DNA of 64,000 bases, taken from Gnetum montanum. Its lineage: Eukaryota; Streptophyta; Gnetopsida; Gnetales; Gnetaceae. The stretch is from assembly GCA_015680685.1 (NCBI GenBank), contig MNCI01000625.1, positions 172,313-236,312 on the forward strand, given 5' to 3'. The position numbers and the translations under genes are program-made. The notes under the pieces were generated by a model, which saw only the letters and a program-made list of their open reading frames with translations, was not told the DNA's origin and ran no database searches. Below, in pieces: positions 45,345-57,559 of this stretch. Within the stretch, counting starts at the first letter, position 1; the number at the start of each line of letters is the position of its first letter.

Positions 45345-47289
45345 AAATTTGTGAATCTCATGTCCTATGTCCTTGAATTTGTGAAATTGTTTGGGCAGCA
45401 TAACTGGTTATGCGACTGAACTGTATCGTTAAATGATGGATTTCCACTGATTTGCATTAAATCTTGGATATTTATTTATTTACTGCTGAAGATTTTGTTA
45501 CTTCTAATACAGTGGATGTGTGGGGAACATATATTGATGTACTTTTGTGTTGTTTAAATTATGGAAGTCCTCCACATTTGGCTTATCCAATATTTGATAA
45601 GACGCAACCTGCCCTGCATACACGTAACCTCTTGGAGATGTTGGCTTTAGACAGGCTTTTTAAGTGGCATGCAATGCTCTTTATGGTTATTATAAAGCCA
45701 TTTGCACAAGACAGCAGATACAGCTAGACATTTCAAGCTTGAAGAAATGTTTTTTTACACCAAATTGGAATCTATTCTACGAGCTCATCTACAGTGATAC
45801 GTTACTGCTGAAGAACAGTCGTCCCCATTTTTGTTTCTTTCTGATTGTTTCCAACAAAACCAGCATGACAGTTAGGTATTGTAGCTGAGCTTTTTTCTGT
45901 TATCATTAGCGATCAGGTAATTCTTTTCATAAAAGTTAATACTTGAACATGTTATCTATGGGCCCTGTAAGTGATGGGTCTTTTTACAATTTTTTGAATC
46001 TCATTTGTGAGTAGATCCTACCATATCTATGTTGGATTATCGTCATTTAAATTTTTTAGTGGCTATTTCTCATTAATAGAAAGTTTCATTTAGTATTTTT
46101 ACCCACATATATTTAATAGAGGTCTAAGGTTAAGTTGGCAGTTTGTTTAAGTGCTACGAAATGTTGCAAGTATTCATCATGTTAGCATGTGGACCTGTTT
46201 TCTTGCCTTACAAGAAAGGTATTTTATTCAGAAGGATGTGCAGGATAAATGTTTTTTATTTGCACATTAGGGTTAGTTTCTTTCTCTTAAATTCCATCCA
46301 AATCATTTAGGAAGTGCAAAATTGTAACTTGGTGGGAGAAATGTCAAAGGAGATGACTGCTGACATGTAAGCTGTTATACAAGCAAGGTATGACTCGATG
46401 AGTTTTTCATGTAATGTTATGTTATAGTTTAATATGTTCACGAAACTTTACTGGGAGTTAGCTTGACATGCTATGTTAACTTGTTGCTATTTGAACAGAG
46501 CATGAAACACCTGTTGCCATCTGAATAATAGGTACTTATGAAATGCTGATTTCTGATTTGTTTCATATGTCCCAGCAGTAACTTAAGGAAATGCATAATG
46601 TGTAAATATGTCTTGGTGCTTCGCATATTGTTGAAGGGGTATAACTGTTACTAGTAGATTAAAATTGAAATCCCAAGAACTCTGGATTACTGCGTTAAAT
46701 GAGGCATTGGTCTTGAATACAGAAACTTAGTTTAATTGTCTTGTAGACCCAAAGAATTTGGTAAGCTAATTTGTGGTAAATACATCGTAGGTATAGCATG
46801 TGTTTAATATTCAGGAAGCTGAAACACTTCTATATGATGACATAGGAATAACATTAATCGTTTAAATAATTTATAGAAAGCTTTACTTATGATTTGGAAT
46901 TTGCTTTTGAAGAAATTTGTTACAAATTATACTATACATAATCAACCTATTTTATCCTCAAGAATCTTTGTTACTCTACCTATAATTTTTTTGCAAAGAT
47001 ATGGGAATAGGTGCACAGATATTTTGCTTCAATAATAAATCTCTTATGTGATGATTTTTAAATAAAATGGTAGGTTTATTTAGGTCTTTCATTTTGTCGT
47101 AAGATTTTTTCCTTAACAATTTTACAAGCTTGTTTTGAGTTCATTATTGCATCTTAATTGTTAATATTTATTTTTGTAGCCACCCTTTTCCTTTATGACA
47201 TCATCTTTCCTCGAAGGTTTGTGAATGATTTCTAATATCTTTGTGTGATGTTTATGGTTGAAATAGAGTATTTAGAATTGATACTTTGA
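45345..47289. other. Aly/REF 3' UTR and intergenic sequence
   Basis: The first 100-150 bases after the stop probably form the 3' UTR; no canonical AATAAA is present, but ATTAAA occurs at about 45457. Small open frames at 45464-45888 have no family. The remainder is AT-rich and featureless to my reading. Confidence 0.5.
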
Positions 47290-48060
47290 CTCAACTTTCT
47301 GATGGCAATATATCATCGGCAACATCCTAGCGATACCCCACTACATGGGGTTGGCTTTACGAGTTCATTTCCAGTAGTTGCTTGTATCAAGCTAAATAAG
47401 CATTAATATCTAAATTTTGGATGTTACCTTTATGCAAGCAAACAAAGAAAGTTTTAGTCTACTTTTTTGTTGAGTTTCCAGAACTTTAATAAAGTGAGCA
47501 CTTTTTTGATTTTCTTAGCACATGATCATGATCAAAACCATCTAAGATCACTTAATTTTCTTAATCTTTCATATATAGATGTTACCACCACACTTTCCTA
47601 CATAAAAGCATTATTGATTTGATGTTTCCTAGTTGCATCTAATATGCACCTTAACCTTTGGCTTATTGCGGTGTTCATAAGATTCTGCAACATATATGGC
47701 TAAAAGTCTAATAGCAAATTCTATGCAACTTGCCCTTCAACTTAGTAAGGATTCTTTTATTACACAACGTACTACTAGTTTCATACTGTTTCTTCCATAT
47801 TTAGTTTCATACTATTTCTTCCATATTACTTCAATTCAATTTGTACATTGTTGTTAATCTCATCGTTCATTTTGTTAAGAACCCATGTATTTGAATTGCT
47901 TATAGTAAAAAACATAGTTTGTTTGGATTTTAATATTCATATTGTTCATTGAAAGTACATTCCACATATTCCATCTTACTTCTATGAATCAAGACAATGT
48001 CATCAACAAAGAGCATATATAAAAGGATGTTAAGTTTTTTGAGTTGGCTTGTTCATAATA
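47290..48060 (-). pseudogene. RTE-type LINE reverse transcriptase remnant
   Basis: On the minus strand ATATATGCTCTTTGTTGATG through GACATTGTCTTGATT (about 48024-47990) translates as ALFVDDIVLI, the RT catalytic FVDD motif typical of plant RTE LINEs. The far end holds GATACCCCACTACATGGGGT (47331-47350), a word I associate with the 3' ends of such elements. Between them the coding is scrambled by indels. A 25-bp TAGTTTCATACTGTTTCTTC unit is tandemly duplicated at 47776-47828. Confidence 0.55.
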
Positions 48061-48234
48061 ATGACAAACAAATAAACTTATAACAAATCTTTGTTTTAGG
48101 CTTAAGGGAAAGCCTCTCATCTTCTCTAGAGAAGCAAAACTAGAACGGATACAACAGATGGTCCAACTACATAACTTCTATTACCAGACATAATTGGGAG
48201 AAGCTCATCCGAAACTAGAGTTAGAAACACCTTA

Positions 48235-48850
48235 TTTCCTTTCGTTCCCGTTCTTCATTTGCTTCTTCTCGAATCCAAGGTTGACTTCTCATATTTAGAA
48301 TCTTTCTACGGTGTGCTCTGCTCTCTGCTCTGTTTACTATTTGGATCAACTAAGCCCTCTCGGGGACTTTCTGAAAGAGGAACCTCATGTAAATACCATG
48401 GAATAAGGGTTGATCCTATTCATGGAGATTCCGTAAATATTCCATTCCAAAAATGGAAAGTTTGACACAATTGGGCGTTAGCGGGGAACGAGTCCCCGAG
48501 TTTACCCCGATTTGGTTTTGGAAATTGGATGTAGTTACTAATTCATGATCTGGCATGTATAGAATGAAGTTAATGAAAACTTCATTCTCGATTCTACGAG
48601 AATTTTGATGAAAGCCTTTCATTTGCTTCTCTTCGATGGAAGTTTGATTTTCCCAGAATGTATCCTAATTTTTGGCTAAATTCTTCTTATGATGATCGAT
48701 TCAACCTCGGATAAAAAAGATATACCTTGGTTATAACCAAGCATCTCTTCAACAAGTTTAGTAATGAGCATAACGGCCCTATTGTTCCGATGGAGAGAAG
48801 AACCTATTATTAGGGGTGGTTCCTTTTCGGGAAATTTCCAAACGAACATT
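48235..48850 (+). pseudogene. ndhB: Plastid DNA insertion: ndhB 5' end and upstream sequence
   Basis: ATG at 48545 starts MIWHV, then [63 protein letters not shown] and SFSGNFQTN, the N-terminal third of chloroplast NdhB exon 1. It has three in-frame stops, a nine-base GAAGTTAAT insertion after codon 8, and other small indels. Upstream 48235-48544 reads like the plastid spacer 5' of ndhB (for example CATGGAGATTCCGTAAATAT). The match stops near 48850. This is a nuclear plastid insertion and not a working NADH dehydrogenase gene. Confidence 0.92.
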
Positions 48851-49179
48851 TTGGGGCTGTTTACAGATTGTGTGAACTTGAGTTGTTGCTTAATCATGCA
48901 TGCCTTAATAGCTTTGTTTGAGTTCACATCATCTTTGGATTCGAAGTGAAAAGTGAATGCAATTTCTTAGAGAAGAACACACATGTAGGTTATGTGAGTT
49001 AGGATGTCATGGGTGAAGATGAACATGTTTTTCAATAGATTGAACATTTGAGAAAAAAATATAATATTATAGCAAAAAGTCTAGATGATCTTTTCTTAAT
49101 TGATATTTAATTTTCATGGTCCAAATGTAATGCCTATTACATAGATTTTTTTGGGTCTTGTGATGTAATAAAACTTTAG

Positions 49180-51000
49180 TTTCAATAACTCACATTAAGA
49201 AAAAGACCACAAAAAATTCACACATGATTTTCAAAATTTTAGATAATGTTGCTTTCCTAAGGAAGCATCCATAAAAACCCATGCATTCATTTGTTTTGTA
49301 AATGTTTTTTGAATATTTAAAACTAAAGATATTAAAAAGCTTTTGAAGAGTAAAATAAACCATCTTCATTATAAAACAAAATGAAAAGGCAAAGAATAAA
49401 ACAAAATCAAATTTCATGATGAAAGATAAGATAATTTATAAGCATTTTGGACACTAATCTCTTTAGTGTGGCATTAGTGGAGTAGCATTGTGGTAGGATA
49501 TTTTTGTTTAGTGGGTCATATATACCCTATTGTGTAGGTAGGGGTTGTGTTATGCTATGGTGTTGGTGTGAAAAGCATTGAATGACACCACCTAAGAGTC
49601 TCAAATTAGTAACTAAAGGAAGGCAAACTCAAGGTGGATTATGCCTTAATGTTAAGAGCACTTGCAAGCACATCATAACTACATACAACTCATTAGTCCA
49701 AAGGTTAGAGGTGTAGTGCATACACCTTAAGCAATCATAGAACAAGGTGTACACATGTATTACTATAGAAAGATTACTAGCATATGCACACAACACCCTA
49801 ACAAGCTTAAAAGAGTTAAGACACATTATTAGTGTAATGTATCTAGCCTAAAGCATTGCTTCATAGAGAAAGGTGGTAGCTCGAGCTAGAGTGGCAAAGT
49901 CTTCCTAACAAACTTATATATCCTTATGACAAGGTTCACAAGGAATGGAGGCCATGTAGTTTTCTTTGGTAATGGTTAAGATAGCATGGAACACAAAGAT
50001 TTCCACTCCTCTAGCCCTTGTTCCAAAGGGAAACAAGTTTTAATTTAACAACAAGGCATGTTTTCCTACATGTAACTAGACTTGATGCCTAATGTTTGTT
50101 TTCTTAGGACAAAAAGAAAAAGAAAGAGAAAACACACAGACAAACAAAAAGCATAAAAAAGTAAGCATTTTAAGAATCTTTAAAACTAAGATATGTGAAA
50201 CTTTTTGAAGAGTAAAATTTATAATATGTATTGTAATGACAAATAATAAGGTGTTAGCATAGTGGTAAGGGTCTTGGTCTGGCAACCATAGGTCACAAGT
50301 TTTATTTTTTTAAGGAAATTTGAAATTTGGATCTCAATGGACATAAGTAAAAATTTCAATTTCATTTTCATAAATGAAAAGGTCAAAAATAAAACAAAAG
50401 GAAAAATTCACAATGCATAACTAAATTTGGGGTACAAACTTTCATTAAACATAATGGTTTGTTAGAGTTGAACTTGTAACTTGTAATTTACAAGTCACAT
50501 GCTTGAACTCAATAATTTTTGAAGAGTAAAATGCACCATATGTACAAGAAATAGAAGGATCAACTTAATGCACATCTCACTAAGGCAAGGTTCTAGAAAG
50601 GTAGTGGATGAGTGAAAGCCTAATGAGTGGCTTTACTTAGGCTTGAACCTAAGTCTTATGACTTGAGAAACAAGCACCTTATTATCATTCTAAGTAGTGG
50701 CTTCGACCATGTATACTATAAATGAAAAGACAAAAATAAAATAAAATTTTGTAGTGAAAGATAAAGTAATTTGGAAACATTTTTTTTGAATAATTAGAAT
50801 GAAGATATTGAAAAATTTTTGAAGAGTAAAATATACGTATTATAAATGAACATGTAATAAAATAAAATGAAATACCATAATGAAGAGAAAGTTGATCCTT
50901 AGGCACATAAAGAGATGTGGGGATAAACTCTATAAATGAGAAGGTTGAAAAAGAAGGGGGTCCAAAAATATAATTATATCCTAAAAAGAGCAACATTTTC
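49180..51000. repeat. AT-rich interspersed repeat modules
   Basis: TTTTTGAAGAGTAAAAT recurs near 49342, 50203, 50516 and 50816, each preceded by a GAATATTTAAAACTAAAGAT-like stretch and followed by AAATGAAAAGGCAAAAATAA-like sequence. The copies are degenerate and spaced 300-850 bases apart. Nature unknown; they could be SINE or MITE derivatives. No gene seen. Confidence 0.5.
50238..50372 (+). repeat. tRNA-derived SINE copy 4
   Basis: AATAAGGTGTTAGCATAGTG then GTAAGGGTCTTGG (A box region), ATAGGTCACAAGTTTTATTT (decayed B box) and TCTCAATGGACATAAGTAAA at the tail, matching copy 2. Confidence 0.6.
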
Positions 51001-51180
51001 TATTGATAACAAAGAAGCTTTAAAAACAAAATGAAAAGGAAGGCCTAATTACTTTTTGAATATCCTTGTAGTTTTCATTTTTACAACTAGTTTAAAAAAC
51101 CTTCCCTTTGGGGTAGAAAAAAAGATTAGACCTTGACCTTGTTCAAAATTGCCGTTACGAGTTTTCATTTCTTATTAAGA

Positions 51181-52367
51181 TGATGAGTCATCCAATGGCA
51201 TTTTGTAAGGTGATTGTAAGCCCTAGATTTGACATGTGTTTCATGCATCTTGTGTTTGTGGTTTTCTTGTGCATGGTCTAGGTTTCTACCTCCTAAGTTT
51301 GCATCCCAGCCTTTTGTTTCACACTTGTAGGATTGTTGCATGTTTCGGGCTTCCCAAGATGTTTCCAACTTTGTTCGGAGACCTTTGAAGGCTTTTGGCA
51401 TGTTCCTTGGCGTTTTGGCTTTCATTTGGGAAATGTAGGGAAAGTATCTAGGAAGTGGTGCATTGACTTGTATGATGTACCTTTGTTAGTTTGGTCCTTT
51501 TGCCTCTCTACCTCCTTTGGTGTGTCTTTGGGATGCCTTGGCTGTGCTAACGAACCTTTGTTGCCACTTAGGCATTAGTGAACCCCTATCGTTATGTTGC
51601 AAAAACTATAAATACCCTGAGATAAGCTCTCACATGGGACACTTGATTTCAAGCATTTTTCCTTTAGCTTTTGGTATCTAGTTTTGTGTAAAGAGCTCTT
51701 CCTTTCTTGGATAAGTTGATTCCTCCCTTGTTTTGTGTATATTTTGATTCGTCACTTTCACAAGTGTGGCTAGACTCTGTTAGTGTTACCATGCTTGAAA
51801 TCTAGTGTTTATGCAGTGAGTTTATGATTTTCCCTCATTCTATTGTTGATGCCTTAAATATTAAAATACCAAAAACATTATAAAACATTAAAATCATAAA
51901 AATATTTATTTAATTCTCATTTTCATAAGCTGCGTGATTCACCTTTATCCAAGGACGTTGTAACTATATGACATGGTGTTGGGCAATTGAGGTTGTGACT
52001 AAGAGTCATTTTATTTGCATTTTGTGTGTGGTGTCATACTTGTCTTGAAAAGGGATTGTAACACAAGCATTGCACTTGTCCTTAAGAGGGATTGTAATGC
52101 ATGTGTGTTTATTATTGTTTGTTCTTTTCTTATAATTATAAAATCTATAAAAATTATAAAATATAAAATCATAAATATTTTCTCTATCTCTCAGTGTGGC
52201 AACACAGGGTTCTAATTGTATTATATATATTATAATCTCCTTTATGTTTATTGAATGCAATGATATACATAAGTGTTCGTGGCAATCCACTGAACATGGT
52301 CCTTGAAGCTTACGACTAGATTGCACTATGATTTGCCATTGGTCCAAAATTGGTGGGATCCTTATCA
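51181..52367 (+). mobile_element. Decayed LTR of an E2/E3-related element
   Basis: Starts TGATGAGTCATCCAATGGCA and ends ATCCTTATCA, with TATAAATA at 51607-51614. A tRNA-Asp-like primer site and a gag frame follow. Immediately to the left, ACGAGTTTTCATTTCTTATT (51157-51176) resembles the 3' internal end of E3, so the LTR may sit between two internal regions. Confidence 0.7.
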
Positions 52368-52368
52368 T

Positions 52369-52388
52369 TGGCATCATTGCTTGGGAAG
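52369..52388 (+). promoter_or_regulatory. Primer-binding site (tRNA-Asp type)
   Basis: TGGCATCATTGCTTGGGAAG one base after the LTR end, matching TGGCGCCGTTGCCGGGGA at most positions with transitions and one change in the G run. Confidence 0.7.
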
Positions 52389-52479
52389 ACATTGGTGAAT
52401 TGTTTGGAAATAATTGTACATTCTTGATTTTAACCTTTTTTCAAATCAAGTATGCATTTTAGTTTTGTGTGTGTAGGCT

Positions 52480-53640
52480 ATGAATACAAACAAGATGGAA
52501 GATAGTGCTAAGAGCTCACCAAAGACCTTTGGTAATGCACCAAAAAGATGATGGACTTTTGTTACCTTTGAGCATTCAAAGGATAAGAGCCATCCACTGG
52601 TTATGTTGGCTTATCATCAAGATAAGTAGGGAAGATGGAGAGATGCTCATGACCAGTTCTATAGGGACCTAGTCATGGTTGCATTGGATGATTTCAAAGA
52701 TGCCCTAATCAACATGGAACTAGAGGATGAACACATTGCATACAAAGCTCATAAGCCTATATTTGACAATTATGAACCTTTATACATGCATGATCTTTTG
52801 GATAGATTGATGCAAGAAGAGGTTGGTCATAGCTTTTCATTTGACCATTCAGATGGAAAACTAGAAGCCAAAGTAGACAAGAAAGATAAGGGGCCATTCC
52901 ACCATGAAGACCCATGGTTAGGTACCTTCACTTTGTGTGTAGCTTGAACTCAAAATGATGACTTCCTTTCCAAGTTCCAACATTTGCACTTGTCTTGACT
53001 TGCTGGTGATGATGATGATTCTCCTTTGTTTGACTAGGGTGATTATCATGAGTTAACTAAAGTTATCCACATTCCAAGGGAGCATGTTTGTGATAATAGA
53101 ATTAAATGGATTAAAATGGCTGATGTATCAACATATAAAGGATATACCAATGATGATCCCCAACTCCATATGCAAGCTTTTGATACTACTTGCTAGCTCC
53201 AAGGAATCGTGAGTGATTAGCAAAAGTTATAGTTATTTCCTTGCACCTTCATTGAGCATACAAAAACTTGGTACAAATCCTTGCCTTCTAGATCAATTCA
53301 GAGGTAGGTAGACATGGTTAGAGTATTGTATATAAAATTTTAGACTTATGCCCAAATTTATAACATTTGGGAGGAGATGGACGAATGGAGATAAGGAGCT
53401 TGTGAACCTCTTGACATTGGCATGGAGAGATACATGAAAACTACTCAACATTGTCTGAACCATGATTTTAGCCAAATGGAGAATCAATGCATATTGTAAA
53501 AGGGTTAAGGTAGGAGACAAGAAAGTGTGTGAATATTACGTGATGGGCTAGGTGCACAAAAAGTCTATTGCCCAAATTGAGATGCTCTTAGACACCATTG
53601 CTAGGATGGAAGGTGAGTGGCAGAAGCCATAGTCAACTGA
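52480..53640 (+). pseudogene. Decayed gag of the 51-kb element
   Basis: ATG at 52480 opens MNTNKMEDSAKSSPK. The frame continues with stops through an acidic region (52675-52947 open) to the gag core GYTNDDPQLHMQAFD, LFPCTFIEHTKTWYKSLPS and CEPLDIGMERYMKTTQH, which align with the E3 gag core (LFPRTL...SWYRSLQS, HEPLDAAMGYYYALLHR). No protease or RT follows; the sequence is broken at about 53640 by an inverted segment. Confidence 0.8.
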
Positions 53641-53644
53641 AGAG

Positions 53645-54864
53645 AGAGGTTATCTTCTAGCCATCAAGGAAGGAAAGAAGATGAAAGGTCTAGTGAATTA
53701 GAGATCAATGAGAAAAGGAGTTCTCAAGTATCTCTTATTGAGCAAAGGAGTGCTCAATACTTAAAGGTTTTAAGAGTAGAAATCAAGAGCTTCATCAAAG
53801 GAACCAAGAGTCTAAGATGATGTATGCTTCCTTCAAAAAACATCATTAGCTTTCTCTCACTAATAGTGGCATAAAAAATCATATTGTTTGTATCAAATAA
53901 AACATGACTCAAAACATTATCATAGTCACTACAATCATTATGATGCACATTATTACAATTGAACAAACCACTATCAAGCTGAAGTGAAAGATTAACAATC
54001 CTCATACTAGCTTTATCATGGGAGACATTACTATCATCAACAAGGTAAAGCTCACACTTACCCCTTGATGGCTTCTTCCATCCAACTTTGAACTTGATCT
54101 TCAACATATGATTGTTCAATCTCATCAAAGCTTGAAGGTTCAAGATCCGAAATAGGAGTTCCCAATTTCAATGGCTTCTCCTTTTCAAAGGAATCATCAA
54201 CAAGCTCTTCATTCCATTTTGAAGGTACCAATGCAAATGGTAAATTCTCCTCCATGGATTTAACATTAGATTCATCAAAAACATCATTAAAGAAATCATT
54301 CTTTTACATACCTTTGCTAGAAGACTTACTTCTCTTCCATGAGATAACCTCAACTTGGCTTAGAATCTCCTTTCCCTTGCCACAAGGTAAATTATCCTCC
54401 ATGGCTTTAACCTCATATTCATCAAAAAAATTATTAAGACAATTATTCTTTCACATACCTTAGCTAGAAGACTTATCTCTCTTCCATGAGATAGCCTTAG
54501 GTTGGCTTAGAATCTCCTTTCCCTTGCCACAAGGTATAGAACAATTGCAAAAAGAATAAGTATCATACCTTCTAGTGCTACCTTTGATCTCCCTTGATCT
54601 TTTCCACTCCTTTGGCTTGGATCCTTTACCTCCCATGACTTATGAGGTAGGAACTTTCTTTGATCAGCAACATACACTATCTTGGACTTTGAAGATCTCT
54701 TGGTCTCTTTGATGAAGCTCTTGGTTTCCTCTCTTGGAACCTTTGAGTATTGAGCACTCCTTTGCTCAATAAGAGATATTTGAGAACTCCTATTCTCATT
54801 GACTTCTACTTCACTAGATCTTCATCTTCTTTCCTTTCTTTATGACTAGAAGATAACCTCTTTA
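53645..54864. repeat. Inverted repeat, arms about 185-190 bp
   Basis: Plus-strand 53645-53829 (GAGGTTATCTTCTAGCCATC to GAACCAAGAGTCTAAGAT) matches the reverse complement of about 54672-54864 at high identity. The loop of about 840 bases is part of ORF copy A. It marks an inversion or an inverted second insertion. Confidence 0.75.
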
Positions 54865-55063
54865 TTCTTTTCAAAATATTTCCCAAGTTAGCCTTAATAT
54901 TCTCCATATCTCTTCTTCTTGAAGATTTTGCAAAATCTAGGTGCTTGCAGTCCTTGACTTTAGGAGGAACTTCTTGCATTTTGACAACAAATGTCTTAAA
55001 GGAGTCTTTGGACTCTTGAAGATCTTGTCCAAGCTCTTTATTAGTCTTCTTTTTAGGAGCCAT
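53831..55063 (-). pseudogene. Unrecognised element ORF, copy A
   Basis: Minus strand from ATG at 55063: MAPKKKTNKELGQDLQESKD, a helical lysine/glutamate-rich start, then frames broken by indels. Later conserved blocks are SIPCGKGKEILSQ, SLLAKVCERM, MEENLPFALVPSKWNEELVD, LEPSSFDEIEQSYVEDQVQ and YLVDDSNVSHDKAS. The same blocks in the same order occur in copies B and C. There is no gag, protease, RT or integrase signature. It is probably carried by a non-autonomous LTR element; function unknown. Confidence 0.6.
54240..54535 (-). repeat. 147-bp tandem duplication inside ORF copy A
   Basis: TTGGCTTAGAATCTCCTTTC plus the adjoining GCCACAAGG occurs at 54355 and again at 54502, and the sequence between is repeated. 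The 147-bp period is 49 codons, so the duplication keeps the frame. Confidence 0.8.
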
Positions 55064-55646
55064 ACCTTTCATAGGTCTAAAGGTAGAACTTAAATCAACA
55101 AGAACGATATCCAAAGGAAAATGCACAAATATCCATAACGACGTTCCTTTCATTCAAAGAAAACACCAAGCTTCAACATAAAAGTGTAAATTTAAAATGA
55201 TTTATTTCAAACCTAGCCTTTTAAATAAATTTATGTTCAAAAATAATACAAGAAACTTGATCTTACAACATCAAAGTAATCTTTACTAATTGTAGGTTCT
55301 CCAAACCCTAAGTGATTATATAGCTTTAAAGTTCTTCAAAATTTCTTTAAAAGCTTGATGAAGGTCAATAATTCAAGTGTGGAAACCTCCAAACCAAGTG
55401 CACATGTATGGATTCCTCTAAGCTAATTGTTCTGATATAAATATGATGTAGAGCCTACCTCAATAGGCTTCAAAAGGATCCATTTCATAAGCTTCATAAG
55501 CAAAGTTCAACTTAGAAAATAAGAATAACACAATGAAATGGAAAAAATCTTCCTTTTACTAAGAAAACTCTCAAAATATAGAGAAACATATCAAAGATGA
55601 GGAGCTAAGCTTAACTCACAACTCTCTCAAGGATCCTATAGGTCAC
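55064..55646 (-). other. Leader and LTR-like segment of copy A
   Basis: Homologous to 56552-57120 of copy B over its length. On the minus strand a TGATATAAATATGATG segment (around 55432-55447) corresponds to ATCATATTTGTATCAGAG in copy B, resembling an LTR end plus an initiator-tRNA primer site (TGGTATCAGAGC). It abuts copy B coding sequence directly at about 55646. Confidence 0.5.
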
Positions 55647-56551
55647 ACATTACTATCATCAACAAGGTAAATTTTAGCCTCATTTATTTCTTCATGACTT
55701 CTCCCATTCATCTTTGGTTCAACTTGATCTTCAAAATGTGGCTGTCCAATCTCATCAAATCTTGAAAGTTCAAGATATTAAATAGGAGTTCCCAATGCCA
55801 ATGGATCCTCCTCTTCAAAGGAATCATCAACAAGCTCTTGATCCCGTTTTGGAGGTGCCAACTCAAAAGGTAAACTCTCATCGATGGCTTTAACATTATA
55901 TTCATCAAAAAACATCATTAACACAATCATTATTTCACATACCTTGGCTAGAAGACCATCTCTCCCCCATGAGATAGCTTCAAGTTGGCTTAGAATCTTC
56001 TTTCCCTTGCCACAAGGTATAGAAAAATTGTAAAAAGAATGAGTTTCATACCTTCTAGTGCTACCTTTGATCTTCCTTGTAGCCTTGATCTTTGCCACTC
56101 CTATGGCTTGGATCCTTCACCTCCCATGGCTTAAGAGGTAGGAACTCTTCTTGATCAGTAGCATACATCATCTTAAACATTGAAGATCTCTTGATTCTTA
56201 TGATGAAAGTCTTGGTTCCCTCTCTTAAAACCTTTTAGTATTGAGAACTCTTTTACTTAATAAGAAATACTTGAGAACTCATTTTCTTATGGATCTCTAC
56301 TTCATGAGACCTTACATCTTCTTCCTTTCCTTGATGGCTAGAAGATATTCTCTTAGTTCTCATCCAAATATTCCCCAAGTTAGTCTTGAATTTTTCCATA
56401 TCCCTTCTTGAAGTTTCCATAAAATCTTGGTGCTTATAGGCCCTTACTTTGGAAAGAACTTCTTGCATTTCAATCACAATATCTTAAAGGAATCCTTGAA
56501 CTCTTAAAGTTCTTGTTCAAGCTCTTGATTAGTCTTCTTCTTAAGAGCCAT
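55647..56551 (-). pseudogene. Unrecognised element ORF, copy B
   Basis: Minus strand from ATG at 56551 (MALKKKTNQELEQ...). Conserved blocks include KGSTRRYETHSFYNFSIPCG, LLAKVCEIM, DESLPFELAPPKRDQELVDD and EEEDPLALGTPI. It is more frameshifted than copy A. With 56552-57120 it forms a unit of about 1.47 kb arranged head to tail with copy A, indicating tandem duplication. Confidence 0.6.
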
Positions 56552-57120
56552 ACCTAAAACTTAAAGCAACAAGAATGATAGCCAAAAGCACATGCACAAA
56601 TATCCATAACAATGTTTCTTTCATTTAAAGAAAACACCAAGCTTCAACATAAAAGTGTAAATTTGAAGTAATTCACTTTAAACCTTAGCCTTTCAAATAA
56701 ATTGGTGTTCAAAAATCAAAAAAGAAACTTGATCTTACAATATCAAAGTAATCTTTACCAATCATAGGTTCTCCAAACCATAAGTGGCTGTAAATCTTTA
56801 AAATTCTTCAAAATTTCTTCAAAAGCTTGATGAAGATCAACAATTCAAGTGTACAAACCTCTAAACCAAGTGCATATGCGTGGATTTCTCCAAACTAATC
56901 TCTCTGATACAAATATGATGTGGAACCTATCCCAATAGACTTCAAAAGAACCCATTCCACAAGATTCCTGAGCAAAATTTGAGTTAGAAGCAAGAACAAG
57001 ATAATGAATTGAAGAAAATTTCTCTTTTTATAAGAAAACTCTTAAAATGTAGAGAATTACATCAAATATGAGGAGCCAAGCTCAACTCACAACTCTCCCA
57101 AGGATCTTAGAGGCCATACA
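56552..57120 (-). other. Leader and LTR-like segment of copy B
   Basis: Minus strand: GGTTCCACATCA then TATTTGTATCAGAGAG at about 56927-56900, a plausible LTR end and initiator-tRNA-like primer site. The stretch right of it ends with GGGAGAGTTGTGAG, a word also present in the plus-strand LTR near 58187. Confidence 0.45.
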
Positions 57121-57559
57121 TGTTCCCTCTTAATCCTCAATTGCTCATAATGGAGCTAAAGCTTAAGACAAGACTCTTATAAGAGATTCTCTCAACCTCT
57201 CTCAAGTGCTCTCCCTTGCCTTTCACTCAAACTCTTCTTTCACAAGCTCTCTTCTTGGACAAGATCATCAAAAGACTAGATCCACTCTTTCTTCATGTAA
57301 TTCTCCATTGTGATGTAAGCACAAAATTATGGTGGTATGTGTGTGTGTCTCTTAATGTGCTCCATGCATACATTGTGTTATGTGTATATGTGTTTGTGAA
57401 ATAAGTTTTGAATAGTAGAGAAAAATGTTATGAGATCTAACCATTCTATATGTGTTGTGCTTTAGTTTGTGTGAATTGTGGCCTATGTGAGTGGACAATA
57501 GCTATTTCAAGTCTAAAGGTCTATTGTGTGGGAATCAAGAATATTTTTAAGGGGGAGGG
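57121..57559 (+). other. 3' internal end of a plus-strand element
   Basis: No ORF of known type; GTGTGTGTGT-rich at 57335-57400. It ends in the polypurine tract AAGGGGGAGGG (57549-57559) directly before an LTR. Confidence 0.5.

Noticed and set aside
48545-48850. ndhB as a working gene
   Set aside because: It has three in-frame stops and a 9-bp insertion, and ends abruptly in nuclear sequence.
51165-51425. Minus-strand 86-codon ORF
   Set aside because: It lies within an LTR and has no recognisable domain.
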